A stretch of DNA of 64,000 bases from Siphonodentalium dalli (GCA_032622095.1 CP136069.1:157035043-157099042); one strand, 5' to 3'. Shown: positions 46,975-58,889, numbered from the stretch's first letter. Numbers and translations are program-made. Notes: generated from the sequence alone by a model not told the origin.

Positions 46975-48144
46975 CCTTAACCTCAACACAGAAATTTTCA
47001 GTTAGTCTGAATCACCAACAAAGTGAGCTTATTGTAATTTTCTGTCGAACAAATAGTTAACAATATAGCTAACTCACTAATTCTATTGTTTATGGTAAAT
47101 TTCGAATGTAGACAATTGTCAATTAAAGCTGCACATAGTGTTTTTATCTGGAAAACAAGAATGCTATATATCAACAACTTCAGTTGTTTTTAATAAGGAT
47201 AACTTCAAATTTCTTCCGAAAACAAATATTATTTGATTTTTTTTTATCACCAATTGTGTTACCTAAAACAATGTGTGTCCCAGTTGTGCTCATTATGGTT
47301 ACATCGCCTCCTTGTTAAGTTGACTGGTGATATTAAAAATGTCTGAACACCGTGTGTGCTTTATATACACTTTGCATATACATGTCAAAGGAAAGAAAAC
47401 AGGCCATGGCATGGTAGGGTGTCACTCTTGGGTCATGTATGGTGAGCATGGATGTGATTTTGTAGATATTGTTTTTTTTTGTAATTCTTTCTCAATAATA
47501 AAATTTAAAAATAATGCAAAATGTTCACAATTTGTTATATGTTAGATGAAAATAAATGTTATTTGTAGGCAAAAAAGCTCTTTTTACCTCGGACATTAAA
47601 TAAAAATTATATCTTATCTTGTTATCAATGATCTTTGATTTAGATTATAATTACCTTTATATATTCTTCTGAGTGAAATTATAAGTGACATAAAAGAAGA
47701 CCTTTCTTTAAAAAGTAGCGTACAGAAATGGCATGTCTTTGGTAAAGTATTCATTTTCGGCTTTATTTTAATTTTTTATATCATATATTAAAGAGCAATT
47801 CTGAAGGATTATAAATTCAATATTAACATAAAGATTCAACCATCAATAATATGGTAAAGAGTCACCCATTCAACAATTACATGTGGATCCAGACCAGCAT
47901 TGAGACTTTCAATTTATGTACAGAATATAATCTTATTTTACATATAAATAGTAAAGGAATCTGACCACCCAACATTCAACCAATAACGAACACACAAACT
48001 CACATAAATACATTTCAACATTTAATATGCACTATAGTATGGCTGATCTAGTCAGCTCTGGTACTGAAAGAGCTATCCCCGAATAAAATTAGTGATACAT
48101 TAGTTCCTTCCAGATGAAAGTGAAACTCGCTCAAAGAATTTGAA
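46975..48144. other. No recognisable gene
   Basis: AT-rich DNA with short frames only and T runs near 47240 and 47470. Nothing supported. Confidence 0.4.
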
Positions 48145-48755
48145 CCCTTTCTATACTAAATGGATTCTCCCATCCAGATATAGAAGTATACATTGGAATG
48201 GTCTATTAATCAACTGGAGACGTGTTCAGGAAAATAAGCACATATTCTGTTGAGTATAAAAGGAGATGGTCCCATAAATGGCCGGATTTAGTGTACAGTA
48301 CCCCTTTAATGCCTGCATCACCTATGTATCTCCCACTAAATAAAACCAACAGGCAATGACAAACAAAGATGATTTTATTTACCAGCTATTAACGCTTCAC
48401 AGACTAATGCACCATAATTTATGATTGGAAACACTACCAAACCGGTATGGGGACATGCTTCAATGTCATACATGGTATGCTTGAGGCTCACGTTGCATTC
48501 AAAATAGCACATGTGTTAATGGATAGAATGTTAACCATTTCTACTAAAACTTGATGAGTATTTCGCTTATGAATTGTTCAAGTTCAACAAACGGCCATAT
48601 TATCTGAACATTTCCCTTCCAATGGATAGGAATCCTTCTGCACTGTATAATCTGCCATCTGATTGTTTTTCCTGAAATCCCTCCAGATTAATGAAAGACT
48701 GTTTCAATGTATACTTTTATAAAGGAATGGGAGAATCCATTTAGTAAAGAAAGGG
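48145..48755. mobile_element. MITE, family CCCTTTCTTTACTAAATGG
   Basis: The left end CCCTTTCTATACTAAATGG at 48145 and the right end CCATTTAGTAAAGAAAGGG at 48755 form a terminal inverted repeat that continues through GATTCTCCCAT and ATGGGAGAATC to 'gtatacattg' and 'caatgtatac'. The expected TTAA flanks are mutated (TTGA and ATAA). An ARGGGTAC-family end abutting TTAA at 48306-48309 lies inside, a fragment of another element. The same termini occur at 58.86, 61.5, 63.7 and 63.9 kb. Confidence 0.65.
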
Positions 48756-48940
48756 ATAAAGAATTTTCTGGGAAGTGCAAACTGCGAAGTAGAGTTCTTT
48801 CCCCTTAACCACTGCCTCAATATGCTGGTGTCTATTTTGGGAAATAGGAAAAAACATAATAATTGCTGTTGTCACACGTGTTGTTACTAATATTTTCTTG
48901 TCTAACATCTGACAAATCTAGTTGATTCAAGTTTACTTAA

Positions 48941-49264
48941 AGGGGTACTATACATCTGGTCATTTAAGACTGAGTCATAAATTCATTTTCATTATAATTA
49001 CCATGTTGTTTGCATCGTTCATATAACACATGAGTGTATTTTGCACTAATCCATGGCTCAAATTCCCTCATTTGTTGCATATATTCTGTTGAGTCATAAA
49101 TTCATTTTCATTATAATAACCATTTTGTTTGCATCATTCATAGAGCACACATGTGTATTTTGCACAAATCCATGGCTCAAATTCACTCATTTGTTGCATA
49201 TATTCTGTTGAGTATAAAAGGAGATGGTCCCATAAATGACCAGATTTAGTGTACAGTACCCCTT
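48941..49264. mobile_element. 324-bp TTAA MITE, ARGGGTAC family, with internal duplication
   Basis: TTAA occurs at 48937-48940 and 49265-49268. The ends are AGGGGTACTATACATCTGG and, reverse complemented, AAGGGGTACTGTACACTAA. The interior is two tandem copies of a ~118-bp block ('gagtcataaattcattttca' ... 'gcatatattctgttgag'), at about 48970 and 49091. No coding capacity. Confidence 0.8.
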
Positions 49265-49268
49265 TTAA

Positions 49269-49840
49269 CAAAAGTACAGCAAAGAGAGAACATTTCCTAT
49301 AAGTTGAAGTGGTAGATAGGATCAAGTGGAAGGGATACCAAGCTCATTTCAGAAACATGTTTTATTCGCTTCTGGTTAATCAGCGAAGGAGTTCAAAGTG
49401 TTGGACGGACTATTTTGCGTTGATATATCTGACATTTTCTAGCTAGTTTCTTTAGATGATTTAGATCTGGTAAATTCTCATTTGGAATATGGATATTTTA
49501 GTTTCTCAGAATAGTGCAGAATGAGTTATAACCAACAAAAGTCTTGAATCAAAAATATAACAACTCCTCACATTCTGCATGTAATGACAGTGGTCAGACC
49601 AGCATAGCAAGGGGAATGAACTCTGCCTAGCAGCATGGCGGTCTGCATGCCTGCGCATGGTCATATATGGGAGTCTAATAAGCTGAGGCTTGGAATAAAT
49701 ATCAAGCTATATATATTTTAAAGAATATTTACAATACAATATATATGATCATGAAGCTCCAGAATTCTTGTCAAAACAACAAAAGTTTTCTGCATAAATT
49801 TATATTCATAATTTATTAAATTATTGAATATAGTTCATAG
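49269..49840. other. No recognisable gene
   Basis: AT-rich spacer between two TTAA-type elements; nothing supported. Confidence 0.4.
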
Positions 49841-49955
49841 GCCAATGTATTCTCTTATACATGAGATGCTCCCTATGGGAGACTCACATATATAAGAGAA
49901 TGTATTGGCACAGGGTTTTTTCGCAAAATTTCAGGAAGCTCCAGTCATGGAAGGG
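49841..49955. mobile_element. Half of a TTAA MITE carrying the shared hairpin (CCCTTTCATGATGGGAGC family)
   Basis: The hairpin occupies 49841-49909 with its own loop variant (CTCCCTATGGGAG). It is followed by 'cacagggttttttcgcaaaa' + 'tttcaggaagctccagtcatgg' + AAGGG and TTAA at 49956-49959. A second family end, 'cccctatgaaaggg' plus TTAA (49992-49995), follows 36 bp later. The left terminal repeat is missing. Confidence 0.65.
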
Positions 49956-49999
49956 TTAATGTTGCACCAGCACAGCTCCCCTATGAAAGGGTTAAAATC

Positions 50000-50780
50000 G
50001 TAGAAATCAGTAGACGAATATGATTGGTCCAAATTTGGGCCAAAATGGACAATTGGGTGAAATGTTATCAATTTCGCAAAATTGACAGACATAATCGATG
50101 AGAAGACACCGTTTAATGACATAGCATCTTAGCCCTATTCACGGGTAATGGACTATTGGCTAATGTTCACAATTTTATCCACAGGAGCATAAAATTTTTC
50201 ACAAAAATCATGTTGTTGTTGTGACTACTAAATCTGGAATGATAGTGGTATAACTTTGAGCAGGGCAGGGATGAAGCACTATATGTATATATTAAATGTT
50301 CTCCTATGATTTCAACTATATAAGAATCATTTGCATTAAAGCCATTAAAAACAAGTCCGATCTGAGACATGGCCTCCACCTGTGAAATTCTGCCATGAGA
50401 AAATATTCCTGGGTATTATGAACACACAATTTTCGATTAATGTTCATGAGATCACATGTGAACTTTCTGTAAAGTAGTGCTGTGCTCAGACAGCCGTGTG
50501 AGCCTGTGTTGCATCCTAATAAAGGCACAAAATATTTTTGTTTCGAGCGCCTGTCATTTTTAAAATGGTACCTGTCCAATATTCAAACTCATCCTGTGGA
50601 CAAAAGAATTGCTATTAAAGGAGTTATTCTCAGCTGCAAAAACGAATAAAAACTGCTAAATAAAAAGGGAAAAATAAATAAAAAATTTAATTCAAAACCC
50701 GAATTTATTCTGACAAGAAACTCCAAATATAATTTGTGAGAGTTCACATGACATTTGAGAGTAACACAGTTTATCAGACA
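50000..50780. other. No recognisable gene
   Basis: AT-rich DNA with short frames on the minus strand and no recognisable domain. Confidence 0.4.
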
Positions 50781-50846
50781 GCAATATTCTCTTTTATATG
50801 CGAGGCTCCCTATGTGAGACTCGCATATATAAGAGAATGCATTGGC
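50781..50846. repeat. Shared hairpin module, copy with loop CTCCCTATGTGAG
   Basis: GCAATATTCTCTTTTATATG pairs with CATATATAAGAGAATGCATT. It is followed by CACAGGG and 'ttttcgcaaaatttcaggaa', as in the 49.84-kb copy. No terminal repeat or TTAA remains, so the element is a fragment. Confidence 0.7.
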
Positions 50847-51313
50847 ACAGGGTTTTCGCAAAATTTCAGGAAGCTCCAGTCAAAGAACGATCAATGGACT
50901 TTTTTAAATGGATTATTCATGTGAAATTCAAATAATTCCAACAACAGCAATAAATATTCATAGATAAATATCTGAGATGAGAATGAACAGAAAGACATTT
51001 CTCAATAAAGAGGAAAATTGCACAACTGCTCTCCTTCCAAATTAGAAATGCATAAACATGCTATATCACTCTTCTTATTGTCCGCATGCAACTTTTCTCA
51101 CCATATTCTAACAAACAACTGTTATCACAACATCACATTTTACATTCGGTACTCATATTCAATGACTAATAAATTCATACAGCGTATTTAGTATAATATC
51201 CAATTCATAAATGAGCCTTTGTGTGGTGACTATTTTATACATGTAACTAGCGACACCTGAAAACACAACGTACACCTGGATACATGTAGCAGACATGATA
51301 TTTCTAACACTGT

Positions 51314-51757
51314 CAAACCAGGATATAGTGTGTCTGACATTTGCAGAATGATGTCCGCAGAGGATGAATTTAGTGACGCTATCCCGTAAAGCAGGCTAGC
51401 ATCACCAAGTTCACCCTGTGGTAACCTCTTTCTGCTTAGGTGTCAACTGCTATGGGAGACATAGGATCAGATTAAAGTTCCCCAGTTGAAGTTGGTGATT
51501 CTCACCCATTAGTCACCTCGATTACTCAATTTATCTTCTGTAAATTAGGGGATATTGAAATTGAATAGAAGGGAAAACTAAAAACAATATTAGTTTGAGA
51601 CTATAGATCTATACTTCCCAAAAGTTGAGGCCTTAGCAGAATGAGGTCCTCAAAGGGTGGATTTGGTGATGCTAGCCCACAATGTAGGATATCACCACTA
51701 AATTAACCCTCTGGGGACCTCATTCTGCAAATGTCAGACACAATATATCCAGGCTTG
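51314..51757. mobile_element. Palindromic element, CAAGCC family, near-complete 8-bp target duplication
   Basis: The ends are CAAACCAGGATATAGTGTGT and, reverse complemented, CAAGCCTGGATATATTGTGT. The flanks AACACTGT (51306-51313) and TACACTGT (51758-51765) match at 7 of 8 bases. Each half contains a smaller hairpin with 'gcagaatgaggtcc' and 'ggacctcattctgc'. An 8-bp duplication and CA ends fit a hAT-like origin. No coding capacity. Confidence 0.75.
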
Positions 51758-51992
51758 TACACTGTATACAGACACAGACCACGTCTTCTGAAGATCATCT
51801 TCAATATACCGGTTACTGGCGCTTGAGGGGTCAGGTTACTACGTTTTCAGATTTGAGCAGCTTTCGACCAGGAACCAGTCTAACAGGAGACATTGATAGC
51901 GCGCAAATAAACAGACACAAGAGTCACAAAAACAATGACAGACAACAGTTAGATAGCAATTTTCATCCACTAAGCAGTTATATCAACTTTAA

Positions 51993-52220
51993 CCCTTTGA
52001 GTGCCAGGTCGATTTTTGTATCAACCCATATACCCTGTGCCAATGCATTCTCTTATATATGCGAGTCGACCATAGGTCGCCTCGCATATATAAGAGAATG
52101 CATTGGCCTAACAATTTTTTTTACAATTTTTTACAATTTTAATAATTTATTCTTATATTCTTTAACAGACTTATTTTGTAGGTTTAGGGCCGATGAGATC
52201 GGCCCCTGGCACTCAAAGGG
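51993..52220 (+). mobile_element. 228-bp TTAA MITE, CCCTTTGAGTGCCAGG family, intact
   Basis: TTAA occurs at 51989-51992 and 52221-52224. The ends CCCTTTGAGTGCCAGG match exactly in inverted orientation. The hairpin module lies at 52039-52107, preceded by 'atcaacccatataccctgt'; a 'ggccgatgagatcggcc' dyad lies by the right end. Nearly identical copies are at 61.9 and 62.8 kb, so the family moved recently. Confidence 0.9.
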
Positions 52221-52229
52221 TTAAGATGA

Positions 52230-53080
52230 AAGTCATTCATTAAAATGTACTTTTAGAGTTGTTGTATTTCGCGCGATAGACTGGTACTATTATTTGTTCA
52301 CCGAAAAGTTGAAAATGTAGTAACCTGGCCCTTTCTGAGTTACTGGCTGAGTGTTTGTACAAGGCAATTATCACAGTTAAACTCTTAGTAACTCTTCTTG
52401 ATGGATCATTTTGGGTATACCCGTTTTTGACTGAGCCTTCCGAGTCCACCTGTTGTACCTTTCAGGGGTTGCTGTTGCTGAAGCTGTGTCGGGTCAAACA
52501 TCGATGGCATTGATGGTATCCCGTCTTGCATTGGAGCGGCAGGTTCAGACTTCTGGTCTGCAGTCTGTGAATAGAGAGATAAAGCTTATGATATTTAAGA
52601 AATGATCGTAGTGGGTGTGTGTGTTATTGGGGGATACAGCGTTGTGGTCGTTGGGGCACATTCTGTAAATGACGAGAAGATGTATTATGACAATAGTTAT
52701 GGACAAACAATTGGGTATGACTGGTGTATCGATACTTAAGAAATGAATGTATAGTGGGTGTGTGTTATTGGGGGGATACGGCACTGTGATCATTGGGGCA
52801 CATTGTGTAAACCATGAAGCACTACATTCATTTCTTATATTTATATAGCTTTATTGATGATATATTCCCATAAAAAAGCTGAGCAAAATTTTCACATTTG
52901 TAGCTGCAAATATATTGAACCCCCTCCGTTTAAAGGATTGCTATCCTGATGAAACAACAAAACACTATCGGAAAGCCACCCCTATTGTGATCACAATGAA
53001 CCAAGTCCCATAACAATCGCGTAATAAATAAATAAATAATACCCCCACCGGTTGTCGGCTATCTCCGTCGCAAATCCTCA
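52230..53080. other. No gene; one tandem duplication
   Basis: A ~145-bp direct repeat around 52600-52680 and 52745-52810 carries 'agtgggtgtgtgt' and 'cattggggcacatt'. The rest is unremarkable. Confidence 0.5.
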
Positions 53081-53082
53081 TA

Positions 53083-53185
53083 TGACGTCAAATGAGTAAA
53101 CTAATTAAAAACACGGAATCGGAGTCGGAGTTAATTGTGTCTACCTATATGACGTCATATGAGTGGCGATGGAAAATGCGGAATC
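53083..53185. promoter_or_regulatory. Two CRE-like sites in a ~65-bp duplication
   Basis: TATGACGTCAAATGAGT at about 53081 and TATGACGTCATATGAGT at about 53148 each contain TGACGTCA, the CREB/ATF palindrome. The flanking text (AAACACGGAATCGGAG versus AAATGCGGAATCGAGC) is partly duplicated. They lie about 300 bp upstream of a TATA-like box and the THAP frame. Function not shown. Confidence 0.35.
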
Positions 53186-53384
53186 GAGCGCGTGAGTGTA
53201 ATGGAATTACTGCGGGGCATGGCATGTCAATAACATTGTGTACACGTGGTGAATTTTCAATGCCCGGTGAGTTATCTTCACTTGTGATTTGTCATAAGTG
53301 CTGCTTGGAAAGTTATTGTTTTGACAAGAAATATAGAAGGCCGATTGAGCGGGGTAGATAACACTTTCGTGTCAAAAATAAAGC

Positions 53385-53393
53385 TTATAAAAA
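53385..53393 (+). promoter_or_regulatory. Candidate TATA box upstream of THAP frame
   Basis: CTTATAAAAA lies about 110 bp upstream of the THAP ATG at 53498. Confidence 0.3.
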
Positions 53394-53497
53394 CACGAGC
53401 CGACATGTGAACTCTATTCGGGTGCGTGTTCACGATGTTGTTTTAATTTTCCATATATATGCCCCGATTGTCCCGTATTTACAATTCATTCCTGACA

Positions 53498-53977
53498 ATG
53501 CCAAATAAATGCAGTGTTTTCGGCTGTGGCCGGTATAGTGACTCTCAATTAGGTATAATTCTGGATTCATTTCCAAAGGACGTTCGTTTATGTGACATTT
53601 GGTGGGATTTCTGTGGGAAACCCGTTACTCAAAATCAGAAACTATTGAAGTAGTTGCCAACGAAATAGTCCTGAATTTGTTCCGTCCACTTCGAAAAAAT
53701 GTGTTTTGAGCACAACGCGAGTACACTTGGCCCGAACAGTGGCTACCGACGACAACTCAGAGGAAATGCAACCCCCACGTTAAACAAATGAACCACCGAC
53801 GAGAATGCCATCCCAAGAAAAACGTCAACTCCCGTAAAGAATATAAATTTGCCGGAGCTTCCAGGACGTGAGAATATCCAATCGAACCTATCGCTAAAAA
53901 GCCAATACATATACCAAATAAAGAGCGTTTCATTTGACGAGTCAGTCATGGTTACGAATACATACCATTGCAGTTAA
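53498..53977 (+). pseudogene. THAP-domain protein, in-frame nonsense codons
   Basis: The ATG at 53498 opens MPNKCSVFGCGRYSDS, then LDSFPKDVRLCDIWWDFCGK, the first half of a THAP C2CH zinc-binding DNA-recognition module (Cys5, Cys10, FP, W). The same frame continues, after stop codons at 53651, 53666 and 53672, into CSVHFEKMCFEHN and RRQLRGNATPTLN, the canonical second half (C-x2-H, F, then R-R and P-T). Another TGA lies at 53789, after which the frame runs to 53975-53977. No indel is needed anywhere, so the frame is conserved over 480 bp with four premature stops. The two TGA codons could be CGA lost by CpG deamination. THAP domains occur in host transcription factors and in P-type transposases; which source applies here is unknown. 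Confidence 0.7.
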
Positions 53978-53999
53978 AGTGGGGTGTATATTGATGAAT

Positions 54000-54300
54000 A
54001 ATTTAGTAAAGTATTCACGATGACAACTCGAGTCCCCATTTTCCTTCACTATGACTCAATAAAGAGCGTTCCATGTTAAGAGTATTCCTTATATGGTGCG
54101 AATAAAAAGAGTTTAATAAACCGGAAATTGCTACGACTTTGACGGATATATAAAGCATGTATATCGCAAGTTCGTGTGCATGTATTTACGTGTATTGGTG
54201 TAAACAGTAAATAATCACGATGACAACTGTTCTAAGTCGAGTCCCAATTTTCCTTTACCATGACTAAATAAAGAGCGTTCACTGTAAAATAAATCACAGA
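54000..54300 (+). repeat. Direct repeat with AATAAAGAGCGTT motif
   Basis: 'cacgatgacaact', then 'gagtcccc/aattttcctt', 'catgact.aataaagagcg' occurs near 54018-54070 and near 54217-54282. A third AAAGAGCGTT lies in the THAP region at about 53928. The same motif, inverted, is in the TTAA element at 5.6 kb. Confidence 0.6.
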
Positions 54301-54484
54301 TGAAGACTTTGATATATTAATAAGTATATTCTACCACGATGTATAAATAAATTATCGTATATTATTTCGGTTTTACGGTCAGTTATCTATATAAACATGT
54401 GCTCGTGTTTCTCTTTTTTTCGTTATCGGAATAGTCAAATTATATTATATATTCATTGCATATATGCGAAGACTTGCACAGTTA

Positions 54485-54900
54485 ATACTAATAGAAATTA
54501 TCAAATTCAAAATTCAAATTGTTTATTCACATAAACCACAATCGTGGTACAAATGGTGAAAAAGAATTACAAAAATAAATTAAAATCATATCGTAAACAT
54601 TCCAGTGTCCAGATCGTACGTAAAATGCGGCATGGCTTTATAATAACAACACATCGCGATACATATAATATTAACACGCTAAAGACGTTTAATTGTGAGA
54701 ACACGATGTATTTGCATTCGCAGTGTTCTCCCATTATGCGACAAACGTCAAAAGCCGCGATGGAATTCATGATCGCTTTGCGCGTGCAAACTTATGGTAT
54801 CGTTGAATATCTATGCGTTGTCAATGAGTTACCACGTGGTCGATCATGTGACTATGCTTCTGTTTACACGTGACAATCATGTGATGTGGCCGATGATCAC
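54485..54900 (-). other. Possible LINE 3' end or unrelated frame
   Basis: On the minus strand the sequence ends with AATAAACAATTTGAATTTTG and AATTTGA, resembling pentameric/hexameric LINE tails. Upstream in that orientation no RT or C-terminal motif was recognised. A 109-codon plus-strand frame (54544-54873) has no known domain. Unresolved. Confidence 0.3.
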
Positions 54901-55189
54901 GTGACTCGTCTACAACACAAAATCTTCGGCTAACTTCGGAATTGTTTTTAATCGTTATAAAAATAACGATTAGCGGCCGAATATTAGATTACATGCGCAT
55001 AATGGACATTTTATGTATATATTATCGGTATATTGAAAGAAAATACTAAAAAAAATTCAGGATCATATTCCTTTAAGTGGTCCAGCTAATTTGATATGAT
55101 GCTGGTATGTTAAAAAGATATATTTAAGAGTGAAAGTGTCAATGACACTGTAGCTCTACTTGAGAGAGGGGATAATGTCATACATTACA

Positions 55190-55790
55190 ATCAATGGAGT
55201 GATAAGGAATGCGGAAAGTCGAGATGTTTAATACTTGAACCATATGAAGCTTGGGATGAATCATATAATAAATGTTGGTTGCAGGGCATACCAAAGAATT
55301 TAGTCATGCAACGAGTAAAATCCAAGATGGCTGCTGGAGGCCATGTTTTTATCGAATTTGAGTGATTTTCGATAAAAAAAACATGGCCTCCGGCAGCCAT
55401 CTTGGATTAGCACTGATCTAAGGTCACCTGGATGATCCATATGGAGTTTATGATCAATCAGATGGAAAATTTTGGTTTTAGTCACACAAACATTTGGAAA
55501 ACAAATTTATACGTCTATCAAAAAGTGATCATGAACATGCCTGTAAATGTTCTCCAATAAATGTGGTTGCATGGTGTGCCGATTGATTCAGATATGAAAT
55601 TCTAAATGGCTGCTGATGCAATGTTTTTAAACGATATTCTGAAAAATTTGATAGCTCCCATCTTCATTGTAGGTCACCTCAAAGATTCTTATGAAGTTTT
55701 GTGAGGATTGGATGTCAAATTTGATTTTCATCATTCTTTCAGTCGAACATAGCCAATAATGATGAAAAATATGTCTTTGTAAGTCTGGAA
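55190..55790. repeat. Dispersed repeat with hairpin around 55,362
   Basis: 'aaaatccaagatggctgctg' and 'cagccatcttggatt' pair as an inverted repeat at 55318-55407, and 'tagctcccatcttcattgta' + 'ggtcacctcaaagattctta' continues the family seen at 11.3 and 18.1 kb. Noncoding. Confidence 0.65.
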
Positions 55791-56053
55791 CCCTAAGTCA
55801 ATCTTTAATGTATACAGTGAGGGTGAAGTTAAAATCACCCTAAAACTTCTAACCAAAAATACTCGACATGATGTTCTAATATTTGATAACTGGTATCTGA
55901 AAACATACAGATTACGATGTCAAATTACAGAAGCCTGGTCCATCAAATCACCATTTTACATTCTAGTGCAAACTGCAATACATAATGACATGTATAACTT
56001 TTGATCATTCTTTTTATTGTTCTACTGCTGAAACTCTCACGCACAAAATCAAT

Positions 56054-56188
56054 CAAGCCTTGAAATAGTGTGTCTGTCATTTGCAGAATGAGGTCCCCAG
56101 AGGGTTAATTTAGTGATGGCTAGCATCACCAAATTCACCCTTTAGGAACCTCATTCTGCAAATAACAGACACACTATTTGCAGTCTTG
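56054..56188. mobile_element. 135-bp palindromic MITE, CAAGCCTTGAAATAG family
   Basis: CAAGCCTTGAAATAGTGTGT at the left, with the inverted copy ending 'ctatttgcagtcttg' at the right. The arms include 'gcagaatgaggtcc' and meet at TAGTGATGGCTAGCATCAC. No convincing target duplication in this copy. Related to 51.3, 60.5, 62.7 and 63.97 kb. Confidence 0.8.
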
Positions 56189-56189
56189 G

Positions 56190-57290
56190 GCATATTTAGT
56201 TGCAGGTTTACCAGGGTTTACAGGTATAAATTATAAATTGGTAGTTTCTCCTTGTTTCTCTGTACTTTTACTTCTGAAAAACAAGAAGTTGCTTCACCCT
56301 GACATTTACCATAGATTGGTCCCTTTGTTATGGTTAGTGAGTATAGTGTTTAATAGATATAAGATACATGCACTCATGCGTTTCTAATCTAGTCATGGCA
56401 AAGCCATTTCCTTTATTACTATAATCAAGCATTCAATAATTGTTATAGAGTAAACAAAGACAAGTTAAGACAACAAAACATGTTTACTTTTTATTTATTG
56501 TACAAATAAAATAATGTTTACATATGTCATATTTTAGTGAGAAATCAGAAATATGAAAAAATCTGAGGTAAATTTCTCTTGTCAATGGATGGTGGATGAG
56601 AGCATACCACTTTCACCAGCTGCCATGTGGCATGTAACAGATTTTCAATAGACTCTTTAACATGCTTTATATAGTTAAAGAAGGCTATTTGGAAAAGGGT
56701 CACTGTGTATTTGGAGGGTGTCTATCCATGTGGCATTGTGTTCATATTATTATATGTCAATGCTACAAATCCTTACAAATTTTGGTTTACATATATATGA
56801 CCCCAGAAGTGGCTTGTTTTACAATCATTCACTTTCTGCACATGTACTATTTGATATGTAGCCTACAGTAATGAACTAACATGCAGAAGAATCATATTAG
56901 ACAAGTGTACATGTTTCTACAGTGCCGCCAAAGAAAATTATGTGTCTACTAGACAAATAATTTTCCTCAGAGTTGCTGTAGAAACATCAATTTTTAGCCA
57001 CATAATTTATAGCCATGTAAGTAGCCTGTAAGACACATTTTAGGGGTGGCAATGCGCGGGTCAGTATGCAAGTTTGGAGGAAGTGCATTGTGCTGTTCTG
57101 AGGATCAGTTCTGTTATAATCTATATCCAGACTGATAAGGGGATCAACACTCAGTGAAAGGGTTTATTTATTTTGGGGTTCCTAATTACTGATATGTAAA
57201 ATGATGTTATTTCCCATTCAACATTTTTGAGGCATTCAAAGAAATATTAAATTACTCCTTATTAAATAGTAGAAGAGGCACATATGAAGC
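56190..57290. other. No recognisable gene
   Basis: Short frames only. A dyad 'aaaattatgtgtctactaga' with 'aataattttcctc' lies near 56935-56970. Nothing supported. Confidence 0.4.
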
Positions 57291-57298
57291 TCCATTAA

Positions 57299-57445
57299 CC
57301 GTTTCATGATGAGAGCTTTGTGAAATTTTGTGAAATACCCTGTGCCAATGCATTATCATATATAAGAGAATACATTGGCCTAACAATATTTACCTTGACC
57401 TGGTAAGCCAATGAATTCTCTTATATATGCAAGGCTCCCTATGCA
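57299..57445. mobile_element. Decayed TTAA MITE with one collapsed and one half hairpin
   Basis: TTAA at 57295-57298 precedes CCGTTTCATGATGAGAGC, a variant family end. The hairpin at 57344-57379 has lost its loop and inner stem. A half copy, GCCAATGAATTCTCTTATAT, begins at 57407. The right end is not seen. Confidence 0.6.
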
Positions 57446-58850
57446 AAATGCTAAGTGTTTCATTAGAAAACGAAGACGGACAACAAACAAAAGAAACGTC
57501 TTTGTAATGCACAGAAAACAAGACAAAATTGAGGATCAAGCAGACAGTAACTGTGCAACTATTCAAAAGATTCAACATAAAAACACACAAGTCAACAAAT
57601 AATATAGAAACAACTTTCACTTGATGAAAGAAAATAAATAAAACAATATTTTCAAGTTAATTGATAGCTTCTAAAGACATGTATTGTTTTTAGTACAATA
57701 TATGTTGAAAATAATAATCAAGCTCTCTCCCCAACACCCTCTCCACACATAATATCATAATATCCATCAGATAGTGCTTACGCTGATAGTCACATAAAAT
57801 ATATTTTAAAATAAATTATTAGAATTTTGAGTATATCTCCCAACTAATGGGTTTATTATAAAATTAATAAATTGGTAAAGAATTGGAAAAACATTTCAAG
57901 GGAATTTTTTTTAGAGTATTTTCGCTCTTTGGGCATTGTCATATCTCAATCTGCAGACCATATCAACACCATGTGTTGTTCTAGAGGAGTGTTTAGACGA
58001 CTGTGTTGCGTCCATTGTGTTGTCCATTGAAATTTGGAATATTGGCAACAGCACTAAGTTGCAATGCATCTGTTATATTGTGACTGTTAGTGCATCCAAT
58101 GGAGAGATTCTGTTTTTAATGCAATGCAAGCACCAACGATACCTTATATGGCATGGAAGTGCATATGCTATGAAGTATGTGAAGCAGAGGGAATTTTATT
58201 ATTATTATTAAAATCTACCAATAAATGCCATTCCTGGAATATTTTTGTTGAAATACGTTTTTAAAAGGCAGAAAGGAACTCGGTTATTTGTGTATTTCCT
58301 ACATTCGCTTTGATGTCGATTTGCAGCAAAAAAAAGCACCACAAAGCCCAAGTACAATAGAAATGGACGTAAGTCAACTGCTGCTGCCCTATGTCTATAA
58401 CCTGGACAATTGTAAACTCTGTGTTTTAATGCAATGCACCCATCTAAATGGCAATGTGAAGACAACGGATCATGGCATCGCAACATCAGGACACAACAGA
58501 TTTGTCTAAACACCACTCTAATATAAAATTTGTAAACAAAAGACCAAGAATAAAAAACCTTGCTTGATTAGAAATGACCTATACCATGGCTTAATATCCA
58601 AGATTCTAACTATAATACAAAATGTATCTAATAATTTGATATATATGTACAGGGTGCCACACAAACATTAGTAGTTAGTTTGACAGTTGCAGTTAGCAGA
58701 AATGATGTCGGAGGCGCTGGGTTACCTTAGTTGTGAATTGCTGAACTTCTCGTCCGAGCGAGCTCATTGAACTTGAACGAGAGAGCTACAATGGAATAAT
58801 GATGATGATACAGGTGATGGTGATTCATGGACCTCAACTCATCTCCAGAA
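57446..58850. other. No recognisable gene
   Basis: AT-rich sequence with frames below 105 codons on both strands and no domain. A partly repeated pair 'gacgactgtgttgcg' and 'ttaatgcaatgca' occurs at 58.0-58.4 kb. A real small gene cannot be excluded. Confidence 0.4.
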
Positions 58851-58889
58851 TGCTTAACCCTTTTCTTTACTAAATACTCACTGACAAGT

